From positions 81,384,881 to 81,448,880 of the forward strand of contig JALJCS010000001.1 in assembly GCA_023055355.1 (NCBI GenBank): 64,000 bases of DNA, in the 5' to 3' direction. The notes below the pieces were generated by a model. The model had not been told where the DNA came from. It worked only from the letters and a program-made list of their open reading frames with translations, and did not search any database. This DNA is from Agelaius tricolor (lineage: Eukaryota > Chordata > Aves > Passeriformes > Icteridae). Below, piece after piece: positions 25,814-37,430 of the stretch. The position numbers and the translations under genes were made by a program. Positions within the stretch are counted from its first letter, which is position 1, and the number at the start of each line of letters is the position of its first letter.

Positions 25814-26860
25814 GTATGTTGTGGTTGGTTGACCTTGGCTGGATGCCAGGTGTACACCAAGCTGCTCTATCACTTCCCTCCTCAGCAGCATGAGGGTGGG
25901 GGTGAGAATATAAGACAAACAAAACTTAAGGGTCAAGATAAAGGCAGCTTAATAAACCAAAAGCAAAGGGCAAGCACGGAAGCTGAGGAAAAGTAAAGAT
26001 TTGTTCTGTACTCCTGTATTCACTTCTACTTCCTGAGAAGTAGGGTTTCTTGCTTTGGAAGACAAATGTGAATGCTTCATGGCCCTCCTTTCTTCCCAGG
26101 CTTAACTCATGATTTTCTTTACCTCCTCCATCCCACAGGAGGAAGGGGAATGGGGACGGTGGTCACTTGGTCACAATTTGGCTCTGACATTCCTTCCTCC
26201 TCAGGGTGAGGGACTACTCACACTCTCCTGCTCCAACATGGAGTCCCTCCCACAGGAAACAGTTCTCTACAAACTTCTCCAACATGAGTCCTTCCCATGG
26301 GCTACAGTTCTTCATTAACTGCTCCAGTGTGAGTTCCTTCCATGGGGTGCAGTCCTTTAGGAACAGGCTGCTCCAATGTGAATCCCCCATGGGTTCCTGA
26401 CAGCAAACTTGCTGCAGTGTGGGCTTCTCTCTCCAAAGAGACACAGGTCCTGCCAGACCCTGCTCTAGTGTGGGCTTCCCACACAGTCACAGCCTCGTTT
26501 GGGGATCCCCTGCTCTGGTGTGGGGCCCTCCACAGGCTGCAAGTGGGTGTCTGCTCCTCTATGAACCTCTATGGGGACACAAGGGGCACAGCTGCTTCAC
26601 CAAGAGCTGTATAAGAATCTGCTCTGGTGCCTGGAGCAACTACTCCTCCTCCTCCTTCACCAACCCTGATGTCAGCAGAGTTGTTCATCTCACATATTCT
26701 CACTCCTCTCTCTGGCTGTTGATAACTGCATCATCCCAGAGGTGCCACCATCCTCACTGATGAGCTTGGCCTTGGTGGATCCATATCAGAGCTGGTGGGT
26801 ATTGCCTCTGTTCAGAGAATTGTTTAAGAAAAAGACATAACCCACACAAAAACAATCACA
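25814..26860. mobile_element. LTR-like avian endogenous retroviral element, probably solo
   Basis: A block of about 1.05 kb begins near TGTTGTGGTTGG (25817) and continues GGCTGGATGCCAGGTG, a pattern I associate with a very common LTR-type repeat of neoavian birds. Its middle (26215-26560) is made of diverged modules of about 30 to 55 bases built on CTCCAGTGTGGG followed by CCACGGGG-like text. TATTA occurs at 25809-25813 and at 26861-26865, a candidate 5-bp target duplication. No gag, pol or env frame is present, so it is non-coding and looks like a solo LTR. Family name and orientation are uncertain. Confidence 0.7.
26215..26560. repeat. Internal tandem modules of the LTR-like element
   Basis: At least seven diverged modules each start with a variant of GCTCCAGTGTGGG (for example near 26230, 26275, 26322, 26368, 26411, 26461 and 26510) and continue with a CCCACGGGG-like string. 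The regular spacing keeps several frames open on both strands at once, which accounts for the overlapping open frames of up to 113 codons seen here. None is a gene. Confidence 0.7.
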
Positions 26861-26865
26861 TATTA

Positions 26866-28540
26866 ATGTCATGCCCACTTCTAGAGTCTGGTAGGGAAGT
26901 TGCACAACACACCTTTGGGGCTTTGTCACCAGGAGGTATGCACAGCTTGACATAAATCCTCAGACTGGTGAGAGGAAGGTAACACTTTAAATCTTACATG
27001 GATAGGCACAGTACAGCCCCTCTTGAGTACAGTACTGTTGCTCTGAAAACAATGAGCAAGCATTTATAAGAGATGTGTGCCTCTGTTTCATTCATGATAT
27101 GTAAGCAGGTCCTCCTATTGTAAAGAGGAATTCTGTTCACAGAGAGTATGAACAGACAAATTTCTACAATCACAGTTTTATCAGTAAACATTATCTCTTG
27201 TCTGAATACTTAGAGCTAAGCCATTCTGCTTGAATGGGAACACACAGAGATTTGTTAAAGATGTGTGTGAGATACTCTACTGTTTTTTGCATCAGCATAA
27301 TCATGTTAAAGATTTGCTTTAGTTGCTGGGATAGATTCTGTCATCATCACTAAGAGTTGTACAGTCTTCTTCAGTGTTATGGACCTGCATAAAGTTAATG
27401 AGTTGAAAAAGTGCTTGCAAAGTATTTTGTTATTGGTGATGTGGCAAAAGTCAGAAACAATCCTCCTTGACTCAGCCTGCAGAGTGGCTGGCAGACCAGG
27501 CAATATTTGTTTTTCTTTTTTTAAAAGTACTTTTTAATCTCATAAACTCTGAATAAAATTTTGTAAAGTGAGACTTTCTGACAATATTCAGTGAATGTTG
27601 GAGGCGGTGTTAATACATCTTTTGACTTTAATTGGAGCAGAGCTTAGCTGATGCCAAGTATTTTTGAGATGTCTCAACATCACTTTAAAAGTATCACTTC
27701 TGAAAACATTTTTTTTCCAACAAAACAGTGTTCTTTTCAAAGCTGAGGGCCAAACATTGTGAAGTCTACAAAAGAATGGTTTATTAGGTTTGAATTTCCC
27801 TTTCAAACACATTGGTTTGGACAATCTGACAAAACAAAGCTAGTTGGATCCTCCATAAAAGAGAAAACTTAATTCAGATCTTATATCACAAATCTTGGAT
27901 GTAATATTTTCCTGTATAAAAAAGTGAAAATTGCTCCCTTTACGATACAAGAGATTAGTTTATGAAAATATAATACCCAGAAATTACTTGAACATGTTTT
28001 TAGCATACATCATATCATCACAATATTTCCATGGATTTCTACGATAATTCCACAAGTGTGTGTTAAGAAAGCTCTCAAAAAGTTACAGAAAGTAAAAGAA
28101 AGATAGTTACAAAGTATGTTTTAAAAAATTATATCTGTATTACTGTAATTACATAATATCATGTAGAGCTAGCTGAAGGAATATGATTCAGTTCACAAAG
28201 CTTAGTTGTGATAAAGATCTCACATTATTGTGAAATGCTGAGAAACACTCCTTCCCTAAGATAGTTTTATTATTACTGAAAACACTGCCAGACTAAGGTA
28301 GAAAATAATTGGCTGTCAACAGAAAACAAAGCAGGATGTATTTGAAATTGATCTTTTCACTCAGTCATCTGTATTCATCTGGTCACTGCAGATGGCGTTA
28401 ATAACCTCACAGGTAACGTGATTAACTGGGGCTTGCCTACGAGGGCTCTATGGATGTAGAGCTATCAATCTGCTCATTCTCATTGTCTTTTTCTGTCTAT
28501 TGCTTTTGCTAGTGGTGGCAATGAGGTGCAAGCCCTGTGA
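26866..28540. other. Unique AT-rich sequence
   Basis: No repeat family or gene was recognised. At 28390-28430 GCGTTAATAACC and GTAACGTGATTAACTGG lie close together, resembling half sites of homeodomain factors of the HNF1 type. That is only a motif resemblance. Confidence 0.5.
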
Positions 28541-28938
28541 GAAGAAGCTGAAGGAGATGGGATTGTCTAGCCTGGAGAAAAGGAGGCTCAGGGAGGGCCT
28601 TATCACTCTCTACATCTTCCTGAAAGGAGGGTGTAGACAGATCTCCTAACAAGTGACAGGACAAAAGGAAATGTCCTTAAGTTCCACAGAGGATGTTTAG
28701 ATTGGGTATTAGGAAAATTTCTTTGCTGAAGAGGTGGTTAGCTGTTGGAACAAGGTACCCAGGGAAGTGGTGGAATCCTTGGAAGTTTTTTGAAAAACGT
28801 GGATACGGCTTTTGGATACACTGTTGTGAACAATTGGACACGGTGACCTTAAGGATCTTTCTCAATCAAAATAATTTTATCGAGGAATCACAGAATTAAT
28901 TCCTTGTCTAGCATAGAAATTATGAATCTATGATTCTA
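28541..28938 (+). mobile_element. CR1 LINE 3' fragment reaching the terminal octamers
   Basis: Reading along the plus strand, GGGATTGTCTAGCCTGGAG, AAAAGGAGGCTCAGGGAGG, CTTATCACTCTCTACA, CTGAAAGGAGGGTGTAG and CCCAGGGAAGTGGTGGAATC follow one another exactly as in avian CR1. It ends GAATCTATGATTCTA, the ATTCTATG-type terminal repeat. About 400 bases remain. Small deletions and a degraded stretch near 28860-28915 mark it as old. The overlapping frames of 62 and 68 codons are relics and shadows of ORF2. Confidence 0.92.
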
Positions 28939-29158
28939 AATATTAGAAGCTCTCAGGATCAAAACCAGCTCTTTTACCTCTGAGTGAATGAAGGAGAACT
29001 TCCTTCCTTCCTGTTTCCACAATGTCACAAATATTATTTTCTCTTGAAAGCAAAAAATTTTGAGTCTTTATTTTTCTCCCCCTTTTCCTATGATAAACTC
29101 AGAGAAGTAAGAAACAGGCTGTACTTTTTCAACACACATTGAATGGAGGCGTTAGAAG

Positions 29159-29193
<35 letters not shown>

Positions 29194-32100
29194 ATACACA
29201 TATATATGCAGCATGTCTCAAAATCCTCCCAGGGAGGTGAAAATATACTTTGCAATGTGTGAAGGTAAATATTTCGAAAGATCTCATGGTCAGATTTTTT
29301 TTGCTTGATTCTGAAAAAAGGCCAACATTTCTAAAGTACTCATGGAACTTTGCAATGCTCATTGCAACATCTGTGGGCAGGTTTTTATAAAATGATTGGT
29401 ACCTAGGGTGCAATTAATGCCCCAGAGTCTAGCAATCTGTTTTGGCATTAAAAAGAAAACTGAGAAGTTTAGAAATCACTAAGGAATGAAAGAAACACTG
29501 AGAAACTGCTAGAAAGTATAGACTGTTTATTTTGAGTAGCAATGAAAAGTTACCTTGATTGCCTTGATACTTTCCAGAAAAAGGCTGGCTATGGAGTTAA
29601 AATTATCCTATAGAAATAGAGGTGGCATGAAACTACTAAAACTATAAGCCTAAACCAGGAAATAGTAACATTTCATCAGGATAACCCTTGGTGGTGGAGG
29701 AGCTGCTGAGTTACAACATTGGAACCTCTGTGGTGTGTCTCTGAAAAGTGAGCTCAGGTAATATGACTGCAGCTCTCAAATGCTTGGAAGGTATTCAGGG
29801 GACACAAAGGGAGGGAGTGGACAAAGAATATGCTCAGAGTGTTTTGCTGATGCAGCTGACCACCTTCAGTCAAGTTATTCCATCAAACACTTTTTCTTGA
29901 CATGCTAACCCCTCTGCCTCAAATCTCTGTGTATTTTTTTAACATGAGCAGCATGTGTGAACAGCATTGGGGTGAGGCACACAAGGGCAGAGGTCAGTGG
30001 GAGGGACCTGTCACTATTTAGCTTTCAGGAAAAGAGGATTAGAATAAAAATTTGACAAAACTGAGAGCTTTGAGAAGAATAGCCATGAGCAGTCAGATTT
30101 CAAAACTTTTAGTTGTCTCATTTAATCAAAGTCAAAAGAATCCAAAACAATTACAATGAATGGTGGGAGAAGGAAACAGGGACTTTCTAACTTGATGGTC
30201 TCGGCATAGTAGGCACGCTTATTTCTAGGCCACCCTTGAAAATCTGGCTCAGCTAACAAGGGTGGGAAATCATAGCCATGTAAAAACCCTTTATTCTCAG
30301 ACATTACATGAAGCGAGTCATAGATCTCAGTTGCATTTCTGTGGGCAAACCCCTCTGCATTTAAAGATACCCTCACAGTGGACAGCACATGGCACTTGGC
30401 ACACACCCCACACTTCAAGTGGGATACAAGGACAATATTGGTATGGTAACTCCTGGAAGTAATCATAAGTTCCAAATTTTTCCTCAGTCTGGCAAAAATG
30501 GAAAGATTCTTGAAGTCAAAGCACCCAAAAGGAATGAACTTCCCCAAAGACTTCAAATTACACTGTTACTCTGGCAATTTTTACTGTGGATAAATTCATG
30601 AATTTTAGAGAGGGTCGTGAAGGTAGTGGATGTGGCCATAATTTTGGCCTGCTTTGGAAAGTGTGGAACCAGATGTGGAAGTTAATGTAGAAAAGGAACG
30701 TTGAAGGAGTATAAACAGATGGCAAATAAAATAAGACCTTTCTGTCTCATATTTATGAAGAAGTCACATGTAAGAAAATGAACTTCTAAGAACCCACTGT
30801 GAGCAATGAAATAGGAGAGTCTGGAAGAAAGAATCTGGGACTGATCCTATTAAATAAACTCCAGTGTCAAAGAGTATCGTGGGATGTATTGCTCAAGAAC
30901 AATAAATCCAATCGCAAAGATTTCTGTCGCCAAGATTTAGTATCTACAGTATGATGCACATACTGCTGGATTAGCTCTAGCCTGCAGACCAGCTGATAGT
31001 TCTGTGTAAAAAGGACTTTTTTTGGCCAGCATATCAACTGAAAAGTCTTACTTTCCATTGAAACCATTTGAAATTCAGTATTTTTCATCCAGCCCAATGC
31101 TTTACTGTGTACAGTAAAGGATTTCCCTTAGGATTTTCTTTCCTTTACATGGTAAAGGGTCCTGGTTCAGAGCTCTTGCTCTCTAACTAAAAAATCACCA
31201 ATTTTAATTTAATTCAGACAAGAAAAATATTTGTTCATTATGAATTAAAAGGTGATAAAGTGTTTCTACCACAACATTATTAAAAAAAAAATCACTGGAA
31301 TTCAGTGATGATTCAAATATTGAGAGAGGCTTTATTTTAATATTTACATTCATATTGATGCTGCTGTAGGGACTGACATTATACTTTTGTAACTTGAAGG
31401 CCAAAATGAACCCACAGCATTTTTAGTTTAACTGATAAGACAGACATTTACATTGCATTTCTTTACCAATATGTGACTCCTTTAACTATGTATTCTGATA
31501 GAAGAAAAATACATGTGGTAGAAATTCTTTGTTGAAATAGCCTGTCAATTATTATAAAGTTATAAATGCTTTAGAAATGAATTACTGTCGAACATATGTT
31601 CACTCAAGGCTCTGAGTTGAAAAAGGTAGTAAATATGCTGCATGAAGAATGATCATGAAAATAAAGAAAGAAATATCTGGACATAATTACCTAGTTCAAT
31701 TTTAACTTTCCTCACTAACTAAATGCAAACATCTCAATTTACGCAATCCACAGGGTTTGCTACGTTTATACAAAATTGTAACAAAAAAAGATCTAAACCC
31801 TGAAATAGATGTAAAACACAAGCAAGTAATAGAGGTCATGTTACAGCAATATTGACACTGAACCTTTAGTGCAACTTTACATTTAAAATTTTACCATATC
31901 TCTTAATTTTTTACTTATGGGACACAGTGAGCTCTTCATGGTTTCTAGAATTTGTCCAGAATTAATTAACTATTAATGTCTGTTAGACTCTTACAGAAAA
32001 AGATAATACTGACACTTAAAATACAGCAGATTTACAGGAAGTAAGGGAACTTAAAATGGGCAAGGTATGAAATCTTTTGTTTCATCTTTAAAAAGAGGGA

Positions 32101-32625
32101 AATATCATACCTCACAGAAGGCCATTAAAATATAGAAGGGAAAGAGGTAGAAATACTGAGAAAATTTCCTAGTTTGGAAAATATTTGTGCAACAGCATGT
32201 GAGAATCAGCATTATGTAATTTTTATCTTTTGTATATGTAAAACCTCTTTTGATGATAAAAATTTGGCCAGCTGGGGGACAATTAAGTTGTGTTTTTCAA
32301 GAGTATTCTTATTCCTGTTAGGTTAAAAAGTATATGTCAAATCTTAAGTGCAATGATGATTAGGTTGAATGCAGTGTTAACCTCAAGGTTTATCTAGGCT
32401 AAAGAATACCTTCTTAGTTGTTTGACTCTCATAACACCAAACACCCTAAAACCTGACCTTGTTTCAAAGAAGATAGAGGGTAAAAGCTTAGTCAGTAGAG
32501 TTTAGTTAGTGACAGAAATGGGCTTCAGCTGAAAGTGACTTCACAGGACTCGGGTTGGGTGTGTGTCAAGCACATATTATCACTCTGTGCTGGAAGGAGG
32601 CACAAGGAAGGATCATGTTGCATGC
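28939..32625. other. Non-coding stretch with possible decayed repeat
   Basis: A minus-strand open frame of 144 codons (30122-30556) has no ATG at its start and no recognised family. Within it the plus-strand text TAGGCACGC...CCACCCTTGAAAATCTGGCTC (30210-30250) resembles old interspersed repeats of sauropsids, so the block may be a decayed transposon. The rest is unique AT-rich sequence. Confidence 0.45.
29162..29191. repeat. (AT)15 microsatellite
   Basis: Thirty bases of uninterrupted AT dinucleotide, followed by a short ACATATATATG extension. It lies inside a minus-strand open frame, where it is read as alternating isoleucine and tyrosine; that frame is not a gene. Confidence 0.95.
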
Positions 32626-32915
32626 AGAATCATAGAACCTCAGAATGGCTGAGGTTGGAAGAAACTTCTGGAGGTCCTCTGGTGACCTGGTACACCCTGT
32701 TTCCCATGACCATGTCCATACATCTTCTGAATATCTCCAGGGATGGACATTCCATGACATCTCTGGACAACCCGTTCCAGTGCTCAGTCACCCTCCCAAT
32801 AAAAAGATGTTTCTTTGTGCTCAGACAGTGCGCCTGTGTTTCAGTTTGTGCCTGTTTCCTCTTATCACTGGGATTGGAGTGTGGCTGAAAACCAGGGAAG
32901 AGGTTTCTGACCAGA
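32626..32915 (-). mobile_element. CR1 LINE 3' fragment
   Basis: On the plus strand it starts AGAATCATAGAACCTCAGAATGG and continues GAGGTTGGAAG, CTGGAGGTCCTCTGG, ATATCTCCAGGGATGG, CAACCCGTTCCAGTGCTCAG, TCACCCTCCCAATAAA and GTGTTTCAGTTTGTGCC, the reverse complement of a CR1 3' end in correct order. About 290 bases remain, 5' truncated. Open frames of 117 and 135 codons overlap it and are by-products of the repeat. Confidence 0.92.
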
Positions 32916-33237
32916 GAACCCACATGTAGAACAGGCAGGTGGGGCTGCAAATCAAGCCTTGGTGAGCATGGCCACCAAGCATGGGGAGCCATATCCATGC
33001 TTGTGATGGAACTCTTGCTCATCCTAATCTGTAGCAATGATCCTGAACTGTTTTTTTAATGCACAGGTAGAGACTCTGTGAAGGCACAGAGGACAGCAGT
33101 GCTGTCAGTGTACTACAATGCATTGCTTTCATATGTTTATGTGTTTTCTCAACTGAGCAATAGACTGGGAAGGACCAACGTGGCCTTGACTGGTCAGTAG
33201 CTTTCCAGAAAAAAAATTTCCTTGGAAAAACATTCTT

Positions 33238-33352
33238 CTTTTCTTTTCTTTTCTTTTCTTTTCTTTTCTTTTCTTTTCTTTTCTTTTCTTTTCTTTTCTT
33301 TTCTTTTCTTTTCTTTTCTTTTCTTTTCTTTTCTTTTCTTTTCTTTTCTTTT
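33238..33352. repeat. (CTTTT)23 microsatellite
   Basis: Twenty-three uninterrupted CTTTT units, 115 bases, are followed by TC-rich sequence to about 33400. A 5-bp unit with no stop codon keeps frames open on both strands, giving false lysine/arginine/glutamate-rich (minus) and serine/phenylalanine/leucine-rich (plus) proteins. The lack of interruptions suggests a young and probably length-variable array. It starts 13 bases after an A7 tract. Confidence 0.97.
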
Positions 33353-33400
33353 TTCTTCCTTCCTCTCTCTCCCTCTCTCTCTTTCTCTTCCCATTCCTCA

Positions 33401-36400
33401 TTCCTCTATACTATCTATAGGACCACATTCCTTCCTCTGCTTCCAAATTTTAGTTTTGAGATGTTAAAGTACATCACTGATCTTCTTCATGTCTCCTCCA
33501 CAGAGAGCTCCTACTAAGCCTCCATAATACTTCTCCAGTTGGGGTCAAGGGATGGGATTTGCTCAGAAGTAGAGGGTAGCAGTGGACCTGTGATAGACTA
33601 CAGTACACACAGCATAGGTGAAGAATTGAGCATTTAGATTTGAAGGACAAAATAATAAGTGAAATATTAAAAAAATTGAATTTGATTCAAGGGGGCCTTG
33701 ATGTGGCAAAAAATCCAAAAGTCTTTGCAATGACCTAAGTATTGAATTTACTGATGAACATTAGACATATTATGTTCATTTAGCTAATGTACATTAGACA
33801 TATAAACATTTTTAATGAGAATTGGGTATTTCTAAAAATTGATACTTTAAAGCTTTTATCATTGGATTTCTACCCAGGGTCATTTGGCAGTATGAATGAG
33901 TAATAATTTTTCATGATTTATACCATTACAATATAAATATTATGAATATTTCTGTTAATTAAGCCAGTAGTTTGAAAATAAATTCTTTGATCCACTAGTA
34001 TGTCAAAAGTCCTGTTTCCCAATGCTAAAGTGGCAAATGACAACATGACTCTGTAGGAAGAGCAGTCTTAGTCTTTATGGAACATCAGAGGACACAAAGA
34101 CTGAGCTTGCTGTGTTGGTTAATATATATTTTTTAACGACAGTTGTTTTCCCCTATATTCTTCAGTAAAAGCATTTCATAAGTATAACTTTTCGCTTCGA
34201 AAATTTTGATTTGGCCTTTTTTTCCCCCCTAATACTAGAAAGGTTAATGCATTTGTTTATCTATGTATGGGTATATGGTATTGGGAAACCAGGGAAATAT
34301 TGTCTGGAGCCCTGGCATTCTTCAGTATGTGTGCATCTGGGTAAGCTTTCCTCTAAACTCATTATGAACAAACAGCAGTGCTTCAGTACATCTTATGCTT
34401 GCTTTTTTCTTCACCTATTTGGTTAACACTTTCTCCCATCCATGTCAAATGCTGCTTGGATAATCTGGTAGAACCAGGCACTCTGACTTGTCCACCAAAT
34501 ACAGATAGGGATCAGACTTCAAGATCTACAGCAGCTTGTCATTGTTTTTAATTGTTAAAATCTGGACAGCTAAGAACCTTTCTAGAAGCAGATTATTCTC
34601 TCACAATGCTTCTTCTGTCTTCCCCCTTTCTAAAGAGTAATTGTTATTGTTATCAGTGAATGAATCATTTGTTGACTCACATAATTTCACAATTGAAAAT
34701 ATAATAAAAATAAATATAATGCAGATGTAATGGACCTCTGCTCTTACAAATAGCTTATAATTATATACAAATATCTTTATTTTAAAGTATATTATGTAGT
34801 ACACTTCACAGAGGATCATAAATCTTAGAAATAGAATATTGAACATTTCTTTTATAGATAAATGGCAAATGTCCTAAACTATGTGCCTCAGACCTTCAAA
34901 CAGTCATACAGTTTTGATGTTTTTGTTAACAAATTTTCCATTCTTCTAGTTTTACAAGCTTTTGCACTTCTGGTTTCTGTCTGAGACTAGAAAAGCAAGT
35001 ACCCAAATACCACAACAAAGACAGTGCTCAAGATATTTCAGTCTTGATTTAGAGCAGGGAGTATTTAGATTCTTTTAAGGTTTCCAGTTAAATTTTCGAA
35101 TACAAGAGTATTCAGATAAGCAACCAAGTTGACTGGTAATCTGAACTGAGCACAAATACTCGAACTTTAAAATTTACCTCCTTAAAGCCAATAAGATCTA
35201 TTTATGGGACAATTCTGTATTGGTGTCATGTAATGAACTGCTGGATTGGATAATTTCTAAGCATTGCTTGTGTGTACCACACTTTGTATTTACTTACAGA
35301 AAATACAGACTGCATACTGAAGCAATTTAAGAAATATATTTCTGAGAATATTGGAAAAAGACTTGTCATATGTATACTCAAACATCTATGATTATATTGG
35401 GCCCTTAAAACACACTCAACATTCAACATTTGTGGTAGAACAAGATTACACTGTTTTGGATCATTGCTGCATATTTTTTTTCTAAGAAAAAAAATAACTT
35501 TTTCAAAGAAAGGAAATTATCATAAACATTGGCTGTTTATCACACTGTGGTATTTGTTTTCCTTATGGCATTTGCATCATTTCCTAAGCAAAGAATGGCA
35601 AGCATTGCAAGAAGTACGATGAAATAAACATAAGCACCTTGTTTAAATACTTATCTGAATATGACTTGCATGGCTTGTTATTTTTTATGCAGCTTTAGGT
35701 GCCACTCAAATCAGTCTAACTCTTACTGCAGTTTTAGTATTTTGATCTTAAATGGTTAGAGTTTGTGTTTCAGGTAGTAGCTGAAATAAGGTGTATCTGG
35801 CTAAACAGGTGTTTTGGAAAACACATACAATAATATTGTTTTTTGAACCAAGATAGTTCCCTAGACAGAAAAATTGTTTTTGGAGGAGAAAGGGACTAAT
35901 TGGTGATTGTGTAATGTGGCCTGAAGCCAGAATTCACCAACTGACTGGGTCAAAGTTTTGGAAGAGATTTTAGAGACATTTAGATAAGGGCAGCACTTAA
36001 CTACCTGGAAAGATGATTAAGAAAGGCTGGAAAGAATATCTTGATGCTTGCAAGCGGTTATTTTCATCTGTATGCATGGAAGGAGTAAAACTCTTGTGTC
36101 CAAACAGATCATAAGGCAGATGAAATTTGTTTATAGTATTTTGCCTTTATCTTCATGTGGAATTCAACTTCTAATGCTGAAGCAGAAAATCTGCAACTGC
36201 CACATTACATGCTAAATGGAAAGGAATTAATAAACACATGCAGATTCTGTTAGCAGTATAGAAAACAATTCCCTGCTTTTTTTGATGCAAGAATGTTAAA
36301 TACAAAATTCACATAGCAGAGCTTCAAAATTGTCAGAATTTTAAAGCAATTATGAGACACTGAGAAGTTACTCTACATGATGGAGAAGACTAAAGAAAAA

Positions 36401-37069
36401 GACGGTTCCCCACTGATATGTCTATGCAGCTCATTTATTTACCCTGAAAACATGCCAGATATCTCAGAACAGGCTGTAAGTTAACTAGCTGAAGAAATTT
36501 TGGCTACTGAGCTGCTAAACCTCACATTTTGAAGAGATTAAGTTATAAAATGAAATAACTGGTATTTGAAGATGAGTAGGATCCTATGAGGATGCCTTGA
36601 AGAGCAAAGGAACCATTAAAAGCTTGATGACCTATATATAATTTCCTTGAAACACAAGAACCATCCACCCTGCTGTAAAATAAACCAGCTTGATTGAATG
36701 GGGAACTAAAACTGAATTCAAAAGCAGACCTGAAGAGGTGGAAACTGGAGAAGTGTAACCCAGAAGGAATATACCCAAATACTTTGGGAGAGTTAGGAAA
36801 GCCAGACCTTGGCTAAGTGGAAATTGGTGAAGGATGCAGTCAACATGAATGGCCTCTGCAGGACTTGTTATCAGTGAAGAAAACACTGGGGCAGGTGTAG
36901 AGCTGCTTGTGAGGGCAGGGAAATGAATGAGGTGCTCAGAGCCTTCACAGAAAAGGTCTTTCCTCAGGTCTCTTGAATCTGCGCGCCAAGTAAAATTTGT
37001 GGAAGATAGAAACACATTGAAGCTTTGGAGAGGGTCACCTTAGGGATACTTAGGTGAGCTGATCACACA
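33401..37069. other. Unique AT-rich sequence
   Basis: ACATTAGACATAT is repeated at 33758 and 33791. No gene, RNA or named repeat is visible to about 36650. From about 36700 the plus strand is GC-richer and may be decayed CR1 ORF2: the translation near 36752 reads EGIYPNTLGEL, which resembles the start of the CR1 reverse-transcriptase domain. Confidence 0.5.
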
Positions 37070-37430
37070 CATACACCAGCTCACAGGACCTGACAGGATA
37101 CATATGAGAGTGTTGAGAGAGCTTAAAGGCTAGTGTCACTTTGTGTTTGATAGAAGGGCTGGTAAAGTCTTCGTACAGACAGCATGTGTGAGGGCAACGC
37201 CAGGCAGGGACAGTGAGACTGATGACTGAAAAACAACACTGAAACTGCCTGTGCAGGAAAACCTCAGCAGGCTCCAAGAACAGGAGCCTCATGAAGTTCA
37301 ACAGAAGCAAACATTAAGCCTGCACTTGGGAAAATCCATATGCTGTGCACCAGTACAAGCTGGAGACTGACTGTTCATCAGCACTACAAAAACAGTACCT
37401 GAGAGTCCTTGTGGGTCCAGATTAAACCAG
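37070..37430 (+). mobile_element. Internally deleted CR1 LINE with reverse-transcriptase remnant
   Basis: Near 37085-37122 the plus strand translates as GPDRIHMRVLREL, close to the motif of a Gly-Pro-Asp-Gly-Ile-His-Pro-Arg-Val-Leu-Arg-Glu-Leu type that opens the CR1 reverse-transcriptase domain. At 37281-37425 the sequence jumps to a 3'-proximal part of the element: GAGCCTCATGAAGTTCAAC, GCACCAGTACAAGCTGG and ACCTGAGAGTCCTTGTGGG. The bulk of the polymerase domain between the two is missing. It is a dead copy. Confidence 0.7.

Noticed and set aside
26206..26760. Several overlapping open frames of 62 to 113 codons on both strands
   Set aside because: They come from the modular tandem structure of the LTR-like element.
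32535..33037. Open frames of 94 to 135 codons on both strands
   Set aside because: They overlap the reverse-oriented CR1 fragment and reflect its residual coding bias.
33129..33401. Lys/Arg/Glu-rich open frames of 66 to 90 codons
   Set aside because: They are translations of the (CTTTT)23 array, which is open in several frames.
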